Shown one piece after another: positions 31,561 through 43,379 of a stretch of DNA of 64,000 nucleotides. The stretch comes from Tetragonia tetragonoides. Lineage: Eukaryota; Streptophyta; Magnoliopsida; Caryophyllales; Aizoaceae. Location: NCBI GenBank assembly GCA_038025085.1, contig CM076142.1:5492501-5556500 (forward strand), in the 5' to 3' direction. The translations under genes and the position numbers were made by a program. The notes under the pieces are model-generated. The model was not told the DNA's origin. It worked only from the letters and a program-made list of their open reading frames with translations, and ran no database searches. The first letter of the stretch is position 1. Each line of letters starts with the position of its first letter.

Positions 31561-31789
31561 ATTATAAGGACTGTTTAGTCATGTTTAAATATTAGTCAAT
31601 GCATTTATTTATTTGTATATTTTGATATAATATATTGGATATTTAATTATTATGTTTAATATGTATAAATATCAAAATTGGGCAAAACTGGGCAAAATTG
31701 GGTCAAACTTGGAGAAACTGGACAAAATTGGGGGAAACTGTATTTTGTAACTGGTAACTGGGCAAAACTGGGGAGAAAAGAACATCCCC
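30979..31789. mobile_element. Harbinger-like non-autonomous element inserted in the 35-bp array, 811 bp
   Basis: The termini GGGCTCGTTCTTTTC and GGGGATGTTCTTTTC (right end reverse-complemented) form a 15-base TIR with 12 matches. They are flanked by TAA (30976-30978 and 31790-31792). Subterminal regions are made of ACTGG(T/G)AACTGG words. The centre is a 420-base microsatellite. The uninterrupted phase of the host array proves the insertion boundaries. Confidence 0.82.
31141..31563. repeat. Compound microsatellite (AAT)n, (AAATAA)n, (ATT)n, (GTT)n
   Basis: More than 400 bases of nearly pure trinucleotide and hexanucleotide repeat inside the Harbinger-like element. The poly-Leu/Ile open frames across it are artefacts. 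Confidence 0.95.
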
Positions 31790-31925
31790 TAAGTCGCTGT
31801 CCAGGAGACCGCTTTATGCCGGTTTAAGTCGCTATTGGTGGAGCTCTTTATGCCTGTTGAAGTCGCTACCTCATAAAGCGTTTTTTCCGCCTTTAAGTCC
31901 CTGTCTTTAAAAGCGACTTCTGTGT

Positions 31926-32651
31926 TATGGAAAAAGTAGTTTTTGTAGTAAATAAAATGCCTTATTTCAAGAACACGTTCTAGTAGAAAAGAGAGAGGAG
32001 CAAAACAAAAGAAGAAAAAAAAAAAAAACGCGGACAGTGAAAATTCTGGTGGAGTTGCAAAACTTTTTTTCTTACTACCAACGGGACAATCCAGCTATTC
32101 GTTCTGCTGATCTTTAATCTGGTACATCTTTTTCTCTCTCTGCTTCAATTATTTTACCCATCACCCAATTTATTCTTCAAATATTCGATTCATTGATATT
32201 AATTTTATGTAAGAACAGTCCCTTTTCAAGAATTTTGCTACCTGCTAGTTCCGATCTCTGCAACAAGTTTTGATTCGCATATATCCTTGAGATTGTTGAT
32301 TATTTGTTGTTCCCGTATAATAAAGATAAAATATCGGTGTCTCAGTGTTTATTGATCATTATTTTTTTTTTTCTTTTTCGGATTTGATGTACCCAGATAT
32401 CAGTGGATGAAGTGATAATTGGGTTTATCATTGAATGTGTTCAATTAGAGTAGAAAATACTTATTTCAATTCAATTGCAACTAGAATCAAATAGATTGAA
32501 ATGGATGGTATCGAGTTTGAATATTGCAGCAGTTGTTGGATTGAGTTTGTCAAGAGCCCTAATTCTTACCTGCTACATTATCTTGTGCTTTTATTAATTT
32601 TCTCTATTTGGGCAATTTTCAGTTGAGTGAAAGAGAGAAAAAGAGCTACAA
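31926..32651. other. 5' flank of VPS24
   Basis: Promoter and 5'UTR of VPS24, probably with a 5'UTR intron ending in TTTTCAG just before 32622. Nothing else seen. Confidence 0.5.
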
Positions 32652-35163
32652 ATGGAGAAAGTGAAGAACTTGTTGCTCCCAAAACCAAACCCTCAGCAGC
32701 TATTGAGGGATTGGCAAAGGCGTCTTCGCCAAGAGACTCGCAACATTGACCGCCAAGTCCGAGGCATGTTCTCAAGTTTTCCTCTTCAATTCCCCCCCCC
32801 CCCCCCAAATAGTAGATAATGTATTCTTGGTGATCTGGGTTTGGAAGGGCAAAATTTGATCTTTATGAGTAGATTTTATTTACAGTTTTTTTTTAAAAAA
32901 TTTAATATTTAGATATTCAAAGGGAAGAGAAGAGTGTACAGAAGGCAATTAAAGAGGCTGCTAAGAGAAATGACATGGGTTCTGCAAAGGTACTTCTAAA
33001 CATGTCTCCATTTTGATTGATGCACTATTGATTTTATCAGTTTTATTTGATTGTGCTATGTAACTTGTCTCACAAGGGTAATGAAACGCAACTGCTTCCC
33101 TATTGCTTTCTACATCCATGTTTATAGCTTACATGCTTCGTAAATGCATGTTTTTGGAGAACATGCTTCATACATGCATGTTTTTAGATAACATGTTACT
33201 GTCCTAGAATGTTTCACATTTAAATTCTGATGGATTGCAAGATCTCTTATGTCTTTTAATTACACATTTCATTGGGTGCTTTCTCATAACCTAGGGAGTT
33301 GCCATCTTCTGTATTTGAACATGTTCTTCTCACAATAGTTGATTTTTGCTCTTGACATATGTGTCAGGCTCTTGCAAAGGAACTTGTGATGTCACGGAAA
33401 ACTGTGAATCGTCTTTATGAGAATAAGGCTCAACTGAATTCAATTTCAATGCACCTTGGAGAAAGTGTTGGTATGTTTGTACTTCATATTTCGTATATTT
33501 AAAAGCTACATTCTTAGAATTTCTATAGTAGGTTGCAAAATTAAATGGTGACATGATCTTGCAGCTCTTGATTAGTTTCTTACTTTCCTTTTCTGCACCC
33601 TTTATTTTCCTCTTTCTTCTTCTCTTCTCTCTCTCTTTTTTTTTTATCTTCAGGATGGGGGTGGAGGTTTTTCCACTGGTGTTTGTGCCACCACCTGATT
33701 ATGTGACTGCTTTTAATAGTATTATATGACAAATTGACAATCTCCATCTGAGGATTCTGCTTACGTGAAAAATATTGAGCCCTCTTCTCCCATGGAATAT
33801 ACACTACTTACTTGTACTTGGCCAAAGTATGACTATGTTAAGAACAGGACAGGGAAGGAAGTACTTGTACTCTAAATGGTTGCACATACCTTGGCAAGCT
33901 GCGGTTAGGCTTTTGATAGGGAAAAATTAAGATGGGATTTCTCCCCCTTATTTGTTAAGTATAGAATGTTTTTTGGTTTCTAACTCTGATGTGTGCTGAA
34001 GTTCCCATATTAATGCAATGATCTACTGTTTTCCCTTCAAAAAAGTCTGGAAGTATATAAAAAATTAAATAGAGAGCTGAGAATATCTAAATTTTCAATT
34101 CCGTCTCCACTTCGCTATCCTCTTTCATTATTTCTTTTATCTTATATTTTGGGTTAGTTCTTGTTTCCATCACCATATCAGTATTTACTTTTCGTTGCTA
34201 CTACTTATCTGAATGAGCAGCAGCATATTTCCACCAAATAAGAAAAAGAAATAGAGTGAGCAGGATATGGTTTATCTTGTATCGCCTTCTGTCCCAGATT
34301 TTTAGTTTCAACACATATTGGCTCTAGTAATTCATTTCCGGTTGTATTGCAGCCATTGCTCGTACAGTGGGTCATTTACAAAAGAGTGCAGAGGTCATGA
34401 AACTTGTTAATAACCTAATGAAAGCCCCAGAAGTGGCTGTAACAATGATGGAATTCAGCAAAGAGATGACCAAGGTATATTCTCAATTGTTCCATTGGGC
34501 TGGAAGTCCAATTTATCCTTTTACTATTGACTGATTATTGGCATTGCAAATGACAATGGAGGGAGATCTGAATGAGGTTTGATAAGAAAAGGGGATGCTT
34601 CTTGCCTTGTTTTCTAACTGCGGGGTATCTGAAGAGATTGCTAATCTGATTTCTTAAGCAAGCCAAAGAGGTTGCTAATTTGGTTCTTAAGCAAACCTCC
34701 ACGTGATGTGACAGTCAAATTAGTTTGGCATTATTGGGACCATTGCCCTTATGTGATATGGTACATCTGCATCTTTGTGTTTGGAACTCTCAATCCTCTC
34801 ATGTTTCTAGGCTGGGGTCATTGAAGAATTCGTTAATGAAACTCTCGATGGTGCACTGGATTCTGAAGATATAGAAGAGGAGACAGAGGAAGAGGTTGAC
34901 AAGGTTCTCTCAGAATTGGCCAGCGAGACTGCTGCACAGCTCCCAGCTGCAGCCAGAAAAGAAAAGATGAAGTTACCTGCACAGAGCACAAGTGTACAGG
35001 TGAGCCTAGTACGAACTTTCATTTGAGTTTTCGGATTTTAACTATGCAACAAGATGAACCAGTTGTGTGACTTTTGCAGGATGAAGAACCAATTGCTGAG
35101 GGTGTAGACGATGAGGAAGAACTGGAACAAATAAGGGCAAGGCTTGCTAAAGTCAGATCATAG
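32652..35163 (+). CDS. VPS24: ESCRT-III subunit VPS24 (CHMP3), complete
   Basis: ESCRT-III filament subunit of the cytosolic face of endosomes; with VPS2, SNF7 and VPS20 it drives intraluminal vesicle formation and is remodelled by VPS4/SKD1. Six exons: 32652-32763, 32913-32989, 33368-33470, 34353-34474, 34811-34999, 35080-35163 (687 nt, 228 aa, the expected family length). The basic first helix has MEKVKNLLLPKPNPQQLLRD and WQRRLRQE. The Snf7 core includes NKAQLNSISMHLGE and KLVNNLMKAP. The acidic C-terminal half ends in a MIT-interacting motif (EELEQIRARLAKVRS). The first intron begins GC, not GT (CGAG/gcatgt); only this junction restores the QVRDIQRE frame. All other introns are GT-AG. Confidence 0.95.
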
Positions 35164-35589
35164 GAGCTACAGAATCTTGCCAATATCTTGCGCGCAGAAC
35201 AAATTGTATGTATTAATCCTATTACTACTGACGTCCAATCTTGAGAGGCTTGATTGGGAGGAAGGATTTGTATTGTATAAGCTCTGGACCATGTAAAATT
35301 AATTCGGAGTTGCTTGATCTGGAAATTTTTTCTCTCTACTTACCAAAGTATGTAAAGAAGCATGATTCTGAATACAGGAGTCCAGATCGGCCCCCTCACA
35401 TCTGTCAGTCTTCCCGGTTTTGTTGTAAATAGGATAGAAGCATGCTTCTGAATACGGGAATCCGTCTACCACTATTTTTCTATAGTGTTATCCTCTGTGG
35501 GTTGATGTGTTTTCTCTTATTGGTTACATTTTGCACATAACTTGTTGAGCTTGAAATGTTTTAAGTCTCAAACTTAAGTTTTTCCCCCC
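35164..35589. other. VPS24 3'UTR and flank
   Basis: 3'UTR. The word GAAGCATG(A/C)TTCTGAATAC(A/G)GG occurs twice (about 35357 and 35438), a short direct repeat. No gene. Confidence 0.5.
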
Positions 35590-37470
35590 TAGATTAAGTG
35601 AGCAACACCGTAACTACAGCTTTTGTTGTCGTATTACGAAGGAAGAAATCAGAGGGGCCATGAGGACGATGAAGAGTGGAAAGGTAGTAGGACCAGATGA
35701 AATACCCATAGAGGTATGGAAGAGTTTGGGGGAGGAAGGTTTATTGTGGTTAGTTAGGCTTTTCAACATGATCCTCAAATCTGCAAGGATGCTGGAGGAG
35801 TGGCGGCTCAGCACGTTGATTCCTCTATACAAGAACAAAGGAGATATTCAAAACTGCAACAACTATAGAGGCATTAAGTTACTAGTCACACCTTGAAGCT
35901 ATGGGAGAGACTGATTGAGAAGAGACTAAGGAAGAGTACTCTTATCTCGGAGAACCAATTCGGTTTCATGTCAGGGAGGTCAACAACAGAAGCGATTCAT
36001 CTGATTAGACGTTCTATGGAGTACTACAGAGATAGACAAAGGGACTTGCACATGGTTTTCATTGATTTGGAGAAGGCGTATGACAGGGTACCCAGAGAAG
36101 TTATGTGGAGGTGCTTGGAATCCAAGGGGGTTCCAGTCGCCTATATCCGAGTGATTAAGGATATGTATGAAGGAGTGAGGACTAGGGTCAGGACTACAGG
36201 AGGGGAAACTGAGCAATTTTCTATAGATATTGGGTTACATCAAGGGTCATCGTTGAGTCCCTTCTTATTCGCAACCGTTATGGATGAGCTCACTAAGACT
36301 ATCCAGGGGGATGTGCCTTGGTGTATGTTGTTTGCCGACGACATTGTTTTGATAGACGAGACTAGAGAAGGTGTTAACGCCAAACTAGAAATTTGGCGGG
36401 ATACACTAGAGTCAAAGGGATTTAAGTTAAGTAGGACAAAGACCGAGTACTTGGAAGGCAAATTTACAAGAGATGGGGTTGCCTCGGATATGGAGATTAG
36501 GATTGGTACTGAAGTGGTACCGAAGAGGGAGTGTTCCAAATATCTCGGTTCAATCATACAGGGCAACGGCGAGATTGATGATGACGTGACTCATCGTATC
36601 AGAACAGGGTGGCTAAAGTGGAGGAGTGCAACGGGAGTTCTATGTGACAGAAAAATTCCACTAAAACTTAAAGGCAAATTTTATTGTACAGCCATCAGGC
36701 CAGCTATGCTATATGGGGTGGAGTGTTGGCCGGTGAGGCAGGTGCATGTACAGAAGATGCGGGTGACAGAGATGAGGATGCTTCGATGGATGTGCAACTC
36801 TACAAGAAGAGATAGAATTAGGAACGAAGTGTTGAGAGGCAAGGTGGGAGTGACCGATATTGACAACAAGATGCGAGAAACAAGACTTAGGTGGCTTGGG
36901 CATGTGAGGAGGAAACATCGAGATGCACCGGTGAGAAGGTGTGAGAGAATTACACTTAGAGACTGTAAGCGAAGAAGAGGACGCCCGAAGAAGACTTGGG
37001 GAGAGGTAATCAGGCAAGATTTGACCCTTCTAGATCTTACCGAGGACTTGGTCCTAGATAGGAGATTATGGCGTAGCAGGATTCGTGTAGAGGATCCTCG
37101 CTAGATTATGGTTGTGCATTGGCTAGCAGTGGCTAGTACTAGAGGTTGAGTCATTTTATTTATAGCCTGTAGCATCTCCTTCACTTTATGTTGTTCAAGT
37201 AGTAATACCTTGTGTTAGTATGTTTATTCCTTTACTTCTCTTGCCCTTTTGATCATTCTTTATGGCTTTTTTAAAAATTAAAAAAAAAAAAAAACATTTT
37301 TGAAAATGTATTTAAAAAAAAAAAAAAAAAAAAAAAGGTTTTTGTGGGTCTTTCGGAAACAGTCTCTCTTCTAGGCAACTAGTAGGGGTAAGACTGCGTA
37401 CATCTAGACCTCCTCAAACTCCGCCCTAAACGGAATACTTACTGGGTTGTTGTTGTTGTGTTGTTGTTGG
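35590..37470 (+). mobile_element. 5'-truncated RTE-type LINE retrotransposon
   Basis: A reverse-transcriptase coding remnant (35600-37104) is followed by an untranslated 3' end. The words GGGGTAAGACTGCGTACATC, then ACTGGGTTGTTGTTGTTG at 37443-37468, are characteristic of plant RTE LINEs and the SINEs that parasitise them. The 3' UTR holds two A-rich tracts (about 37280-37336) that may be a secondary insertion. The endonuclease domain is missing. Confidence 0.85.
35600..37104 (+). pseudogene. RTE-type LINE reverse transcriptase, frameshifted
   Basis: RNA-dependent DNA polymerase of a non-LTR retrotransposon, broken. The first frame (about 35615-35896) carries TKEEIRGAMRTMKSGK, VGPDEIPIEVWK and NYRGIKLL. 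A one-base shift near 35885 moves to the frame that runs to 37104, with [29 protein letters not shown] (catalytic Asp), [12 protein letters not shown] and the FADD box ([10 protein letters not shown]). A basic RTE-type tail follows ([22 protein letters not shown]). Apart from the shift and the 5' truncation the second frame stays open for about 400 codons, so insertion is probably fairly recent. Confidence 0.9.
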
Positions 37471-38929
37471 ATTAAGCATGAATAATGACACGCTGAGGTG
37501 GTGTTCCACATTGCTTCAACTTCATGTTTTTAGAATGGTATAGGGGAAAATTCTTCTGTCCATAAAGGGACGGTCCAGAACAGCAATCTGGACCGTTGAT
37601 TTTATGGGTTGCAATCTGGCCCGTTGAGTACAAATGCCCACTTTTAGTCGGTTACCTGTAACAAGGGGAAACACGTTTTTTTCTTCTTCTTCCCAAACTA
37701 GACACCATTCCTTCTCCAAGCTCTCTCCATGGCCAAGTTCTTTGTCCCTCTCTCTGTCCAGCCTCTCTCTCTCCATCTTCTACCTCCTTCTATCTCTCCC
37801 TTTCCATGTTATCCATTTTGACATCCTAATTCGTTTTGAAATTTTAGGGTTTTTGCCTCTCTCTTCCATCTACATGGTAAACAAAAAAAGGATTCCTGTT
37901 TCATTAATTGCTCAAATTGGTGATTCGAAGCAGTGAATGAAACATTAAAAACTCCATTAAGAGGTGAGTTTTTCAAGATTCAGTAATTATAACAATATTA
38001 TTTGTTTTATTTAGAGGATTATGTCTCCAATTCATTTGTAGTTCTTTAATTGTTATAATCTACTGTTAAATTGTGAAAACTGAAGTCCAAATGATCTTAG
38101 AATGAATTAATTGGTGCATCTCAATTTTTTTTCAAATGATAAATTGTGTGTTTGGTGACTTAATTGTTGTTGTTGTTGATAGTAGTAAGTCATGTTGTTA
38201 GTGAGTAAGTTTCTTATGAATTGTTGTTGAAAAAAAATTGTTTCTTATGAATTGGAGTAAGTCGTGTTTTATAAGTTGGAGTAATTTGGGGTTTCTTTGT
38301 GAAATGGTGTAAGTTGTTTGTGAAATGGTGTAAGTTGTTTGTGAAATGGAGTAAGATTTTTTGATAATTGGAAGTGTTGGTTCACAAAATGGAGTGTATA
38401 ACAGTAAGAGTTGGAGTGTATAACAGTAAGAGTTGGAGTAAGAGGTAAAAAAAATTAGTTACAGAAAGTATATAGTGCACCAAATTTGAGCCTGGTGTAC
38501 CAGAAACTCAAAAATGACAACTTGATGAAATGTAAATTGTGGAGTTCCAATTGGATTTTTGGTGGGCTACTTTATTTTGAGTTCCAACTATGTATTGTTC
38601 CCGAGATACAATATCTGTGATATTGCAAGTGTTTCATGCATACGAATGTTTGGAGACGCATTAAGTGTTATTGGATTTGATGTATAGGCTTCTTATATCA
38701 CTAGTGGTGTCTATTTGAAGCCACAGCAACTGTAAGTTTACTAGAATAGTCTAAGGCACACTAGCCTCATGGTTCTAATTCTCTGAAGTTTTGGAGCTAA
38801 CTTTGGAGCAACCTCGTGAGATAGCTTATCTGTTTCCTGCTATAAGAAAAGTATTCGTTTGAAATGAATTGGTCGTTTTGAATTTTTAGGCCCTGATCAG
38901 TAAATGAGTGTTGTCATTGTCATGGGGGT
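37471..38929. other. Intergenic DNA with small minisatellites
   Basis: A pyrimidine-rich stretch (37680-37800) and a short open frame at 37634-37936 resemble a 5'UTR/first exon, but no downstream exon joins it convincingly. Small tandem repeats: GAAATGGTGTAAGTTGTTTGT (about 38303-38350) and TGTATAACAGTAAGAGTTGG (about 38395-38440). Confidence 0.45.
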
Positions 38930-39961
38930 CGTGGTGTTACTCTTCTGGGTTCAAAATAAGGTCTGGTGATTTGATGCTGGTTCTTGGCTTCCTGAAAATC
39001 CTTTTCAAAACCTTTGCTGACTGCGGGTTGTTCAATTTGAGCATATGGGCATCAATACTGAGGACAAAGCATCTGATTAAATGATTTTCCTGTGTCAGAG
39101 TGTCAAAAAAGATATGTTCAGGCCATTGAGCACCTTTCACCAAGGTTAGCGACTTAGCGGCACTGAGAATTGATCTCTGTCCTGCACATATGAGCGTGGG
39201 GTTCTTCTGGAAAGTATATTTCGTTCTTTTACATTCAAGACCCAATAAACAGGATGCTGAGCTCCTGTCAACACCTAAGGTTGTAGAAGCCAGAGCAAAG
39301 TGGATGCAGAAACTACAAAAGCGAGCCAAGAATCGGAACAGTATCTTGGTGGCCACTATTCTAAGCATAGTGCTGACTTAGATGAAGATATATACTCCAC
39401 GATCTTCGCATAATGAGCATTCAGAGACCTATTCATCCTGGACATTTGCTTCTGATCCTGCCACTTCCACCACAACAGCGGAAGCTGATTGAGATACTGA
39501 GAAACAAGGTGTAAGTACCGAAATGCAATTTACAGACAAGTCAATCATTGATGAGAAGCCATTGGCTGACATAAATGAAAAAAACCTTGTTCCTTGCCCA
39601 ATGTCTAAGAGACTTAGTTCTGAATTTTGATGACGACGATGATGATGACTGGGCGGAGGATGATTGCTTGGAAGAAAATGCAACAGTTATCCCGGTGGGT
39701 ATCGAGGATGAGGTATCTTTTAGTGATCTTGAGGATGATGATTGTTGTATACCTGTCAAATCCAAATCTGATTTTAGGGTGTAATTACTGGTTATTTGGG
39801 GATGAGATTTACATCTCATATGTGGATTATGTTGGGCCAGTGTGAAGTTTTTAGCCTCCAATATCTGGTGTGTGGAGTGCAAAATTGTTTGTGATGAAAT
39901 TTTGTACCAAGATTGATGTAAGCAACTAAGCATTCAATTTATCAAAAAAAAAAAAAAAAAA
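38930..39961 (+). pseudogene. Processed pseudogene of a BSD-domain protein
   Basis: Intronless, frame-broken copy of a plant BSD-domain protein mRNA. Readable pieces in order: DFPVSECQKRYVQAIEHL, then LAALRIDLCPAHMSV (just before 39190), GFFWKVYFVLLHS and NKQDAELLSTPKVVEARAKW (the BSD core), and EQYLGGHYSKHSADLDEDIY after a frameshift near 39335. TGA stops near 39389 and 39490 and another shift at about 39625 follow. The acidic tail reads DDDWAEDDCLEEN and EDEVSFSDLEDDD, ending at 39784. A 3'UTR-like stretch leads into a run of about 18 A at 39943-39960. The poly(A) and lack of introns point to retroposition by LINE machinery; the parent gene is not in the window. Confidence 0.82.
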
Positions 39962-41058
39962 CCATATAGTTCAGTATCGTAGTTCTTAGCAACTTATGAT
40001 TGTATCTGCAAAATAATCTACTTTTTACTTCTGTATATAGAATACTAATTTGTGATTAGATACAATCCTTTTTATTTGTCTTTGAAATGGGGAAAATATC
40101 TATTCAATATCTGTAAGTTTATTGCCAAATACTCTCTTTTTTGCTAATATATTGTCATGTACTCTAATTCTAGCCTATTTCATAGAAAATTGCTCATCAC
40201 CCCCATTACACTGTGGGTCACTTCCATCAATGTGATCCTTATTGTTCTTTGGATAGTTAACAATATGCAGGCCATATTTTCCAATAATTTCCAATCCCGT
40301 GACTTCATACAACTCCCTAAACATGTTTCCGAACTTGGAGTGAAGTTCCGAATAGTTCCCATAAAGTCGACCACATAGCAACAACGGTTCACTATTCAAA
40401 ATTTATGCATCTTACAACTTGATAATTGGCATTTATGGTTAACCATGAAAATTTTGGGCTAGCCAAGAATGAAATATCTCACGTAAGGTCAACCACATAG
40501 GAACATGGTGTACTATTTTAAAACTTTCATTGTAAAATATGCGTGTGATAACTCAAAAATCGGTGTTGCTAGCTAGCTAATAAGCTAGCCAAGATTGGAA
40601 TGACTCTTGTTAACTAACTCAAAAAACTTTTGTTGTAATATGTTCCTTTATATTTATCTAGTTTGAAATATTTTTTTACTTATTATTGACTTTTATCATG
40701 GACACTCGTTACAAATATGGTGTATAGGGTCACTTCTTATCAAAAAGGCCGTTAGCCTGAAAAAATTTGGGTACACGAAGATTAAAATATTTATCACTTT
40801 GTCTACCACATTATAAATAAGGTAAATTATGTATCGAAGTCATCTTAGATTTGTATAATTTATTTAAAATTTTGAAACTTATGTAGTTATATGTTTCGTA
40901 CTTTTCCTTAGAGGCGGCATATAAGTTAATGTATAATTTGACTAGAATTTAAATGTGAGATTAGAATCTGGAATCCGTTTGAATATATATATGATCAATA
41001 AATAGATGAAGTAATATGCAAGAGATCTACTAATTTAAAATACAAATTTATAACTATA

Positions 41059-41065
<7 letters not shown>

Positions 41066-41130
<65 letters not shown>
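41066..41130. repeat. (AT)n microsatellite
   Basis: About 32 uninterrupted TA units. Confidence 0.95.
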
Positions 41131-41134
<4 letters not shown>

Positions 41135-41187
41135 ATAAACTTTTATTTACAATGCCATAAACCAAAATACAACGTCAACATCAAAGC

Positions 41188-42015
41188 GTTTTAACCACGA
41201 CTTTACGATTAATGCATAGCAACAGTAGCGATGTTGGTTTATGACAATACCAAATACTTTAGGTCATGGTGAAGCGAAAATGACATTTATATATTGACTT
41301 GATATAATGTATTTATAGTAGAATACGTTAAATTTGATCATGCTTGTTTTATATCACATGTATATGACTTTGAATAACGTGTGTTTTGTAATGTCGTTGT
41401 AAAGTCGGATAGTTTAGCTATTATTTGAGTTTTAAAATCTCGTAGTTGGGGATCTAGTACTTTCAGTTGATAGTAGTGTGTTTTGGTAATTTGTTAGGAG
41501 GGAAGGCAACAAGGTGTCCCATGAGTTAGCCATGTGCAACCATGGGAAACATGTTATCGTTTTTGGACTTTGTATTTTCTGGAGAATGTGTCATCTGCTA
41601 TTTGCTCCAATTTGAAAAAATTAATACCACTCTGCGGGCTTTCACTAAAAAAAAAAGAAAAAAAAAATAATGAGATTTGGTAGTTGGTACCTTAAAATTT
41701 AGTGAATCACTAATTATACCAATCAACATTAAGTGTGCCAAATGATATAGGATTTTTTTATTTTTTTTATATAGCATTTATACATTGAGACTTTAATAAT
41801 TTTACAAAATCACAACCATAACCTAATAAATAATGCATGACAATAGTAACCATGTTAATTTAGGAAAATATCAACAAATTTAGGTTATGGTGTAGCGAAA
41901 ATGACATTTATGTATTGAATTGATAATGTATTTATAGTGGAGTTAAGTTTGATCATATACTTGTTTTGTAGCACATGGATTGATGTATATGACATTGATA
42001 AATGTGTGTAAATTT
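41188..42015. repeat. Diverged direct repeat pair (~200 bp, ~620 bp apart)
   Basis: The segment at about 41188-41400 recurs at about 41808-42015. Both contain GCGAAAATGACATTTAT, TATTGA(C/A)TTGAT..AATGTATTTATAGT and TTTGATCAT..CTTGTTTT in the same order. Confidence 0.7.
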
Positions 42016-42161
42016 TAGTAGAGTTAAGAAATTCATGACTTTGTCAATAGCGTACTTTCGAGTTTTCTTGGCTAATCGGAAACGTCGATTTTTGAGTTTT
42101 CATGCTTGTTGCAATTATGTGGATTGACGTGTTCTTTTAATAGTGATCAATATTTTAAAAA

Positions 42162-42690
42162 AAATAAAATAATAATCTTATGGTGTGCCATTGACATTAT
42201 TTTCAATTGTCTACTTTACCTTATATTGTGCACCATCATATCAATTTGTCTACCAAAATATACATTTGTGCATCCTCCTCCTTTGTGCACGTTTTCAACA
42301 AATTACTCCATATCATAAAAGTCTTACTCTATATCTTTTACAATATACTCCATTTCTTAAAGTAAACACTCCAGTGGACAGTATTTTTTCTAAAAATAAA
42401 TAATAGTATGGTGTACTATCATTTACAGTTGTCCACCTTAAAGTAATATAGTCTACCAATGATATCAAATTGTGCACCACATTTGTGAATCATCTTATAT
42501 TGTGCACCGTGTTTAACAAATTACTCCATATCTCAACCTTCTTACTCCATTTCTTATATAAAATACCATTGTTTTTGAAAAATAAAAAATTTTATGGCAG
42601 ACCATCATTAACAATTGTTGACCTTCCCGTATTATGGTGCACCATCATGTAAAATTGTGCACCAATTACATTGCATTTCACAATAAATAA
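42162..42690. repeat. Three-copy diverged tandem repeat (~190-230 bp units)
   Basis: Copies begin near 42162, 42391 and 42577. Each starts with an AAAAATAAA run, then TATGGTGTGCC or a variant, ATT(G/A)TC(T/C)AC, and TTGTGCACCATCAT; the first two also carry CAAATTACTCCATATC. Confidence 0.6.
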
Positions 42691-43379
42691 ATAAATAATA
42701 ATCTCCAAATCTCTCCCGGTTACCATGACCGGCTATTTTCCAAGTAAGTGGAGGTCACGCGCGTACTTTTGTGTTCTGGACAGTTCAGAAATGGACAACA
42801 GACGCTCCCATGGTATAGGGTGTTGCACCTGAGATCTGACTTTGAAACATTAAAGAAAAAAGGCGGAGGGCAGAAGGCAGAATACCGATCTATATAATTA
42901 GACTAGTTTTATCTCCGTGCTCCGTACGGACTCGTGATTATCTCTCGAAAATGAAAATAACTTCCTAAGTGATACCTCATGCATGTTTTATACTGCACAA
43001 CTAATTCTACATTTGATTATTTTAATATTTTTGATATGAAATGTCCCTTTAAATCGATCTACATCAAAATTAGAATAAATGTAAAAAAGAATTATTTATA
43101 AACATAATTTTAGCCTACATCAAAATTGTGAAAAGAAAAAAAAAGGATGAAGACTAATAAACTTTTCTTCGAGTATACTAAGACTTTATTTTCTCAATTT
43201 ATTATTAGTCCAATTTAGTTTAATTCAATTCAGATTAGTTAAATAGATCATGTAGGAAAGTACCACTTAAGTAAATTTCATTTATGCTATAAAATATTAA
43301 AGGTCAAGTTAAATACATATGTCATCAAAAAGTTAAGGCCGATATTGTTAGAAGTGTCATTGATTGTTATTTAACCAGG

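Larger units (their letters stand above)
30480..31925. repeat. 35-bp tandem repeat array, split by an insertion
   Basis: The unit is roughly GACGCTACCCAGGAGAGCG followed by a TTTATGCCGGTCTAA segment. The anchor GACGCT or a variant occurs at 30530, 30564, 30600, 30635, 30670, 30705, 30769, 30804, 30839, 30874, 30909 and 30944, then after the insertion at 31793, 31828 and 31862. The period is 35, with one irregular unit around 30740. There are about 16 copies. Removing the 811-bp insertion and one TAA places 31793 at 30979, exactly one period after 30944. Confidence 0.92.
39962..43379. other. AT-rich repeat-bearing intergenic DNA
   Basis: No gene supported. It holds the (AT)n tract, a diverged direct repeat pair and a three-copy block listed separately. 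Near 42895, ACTAGTTTTATCTCCGTGCT resembles the motif at 15273. Confidence 0.5.

Noticed and set aside
31155..31567. Poly-Leu/Ile frames
   Set aside because: Pure microsatellite translation.
37634..37936. 100-codon frame as the first exon of a BSD-domain gene
   Set aside because: The downstream BSD sequence is frame-broken with a poly(A) tail, so it is a separate processed copy; no splice connection was found.
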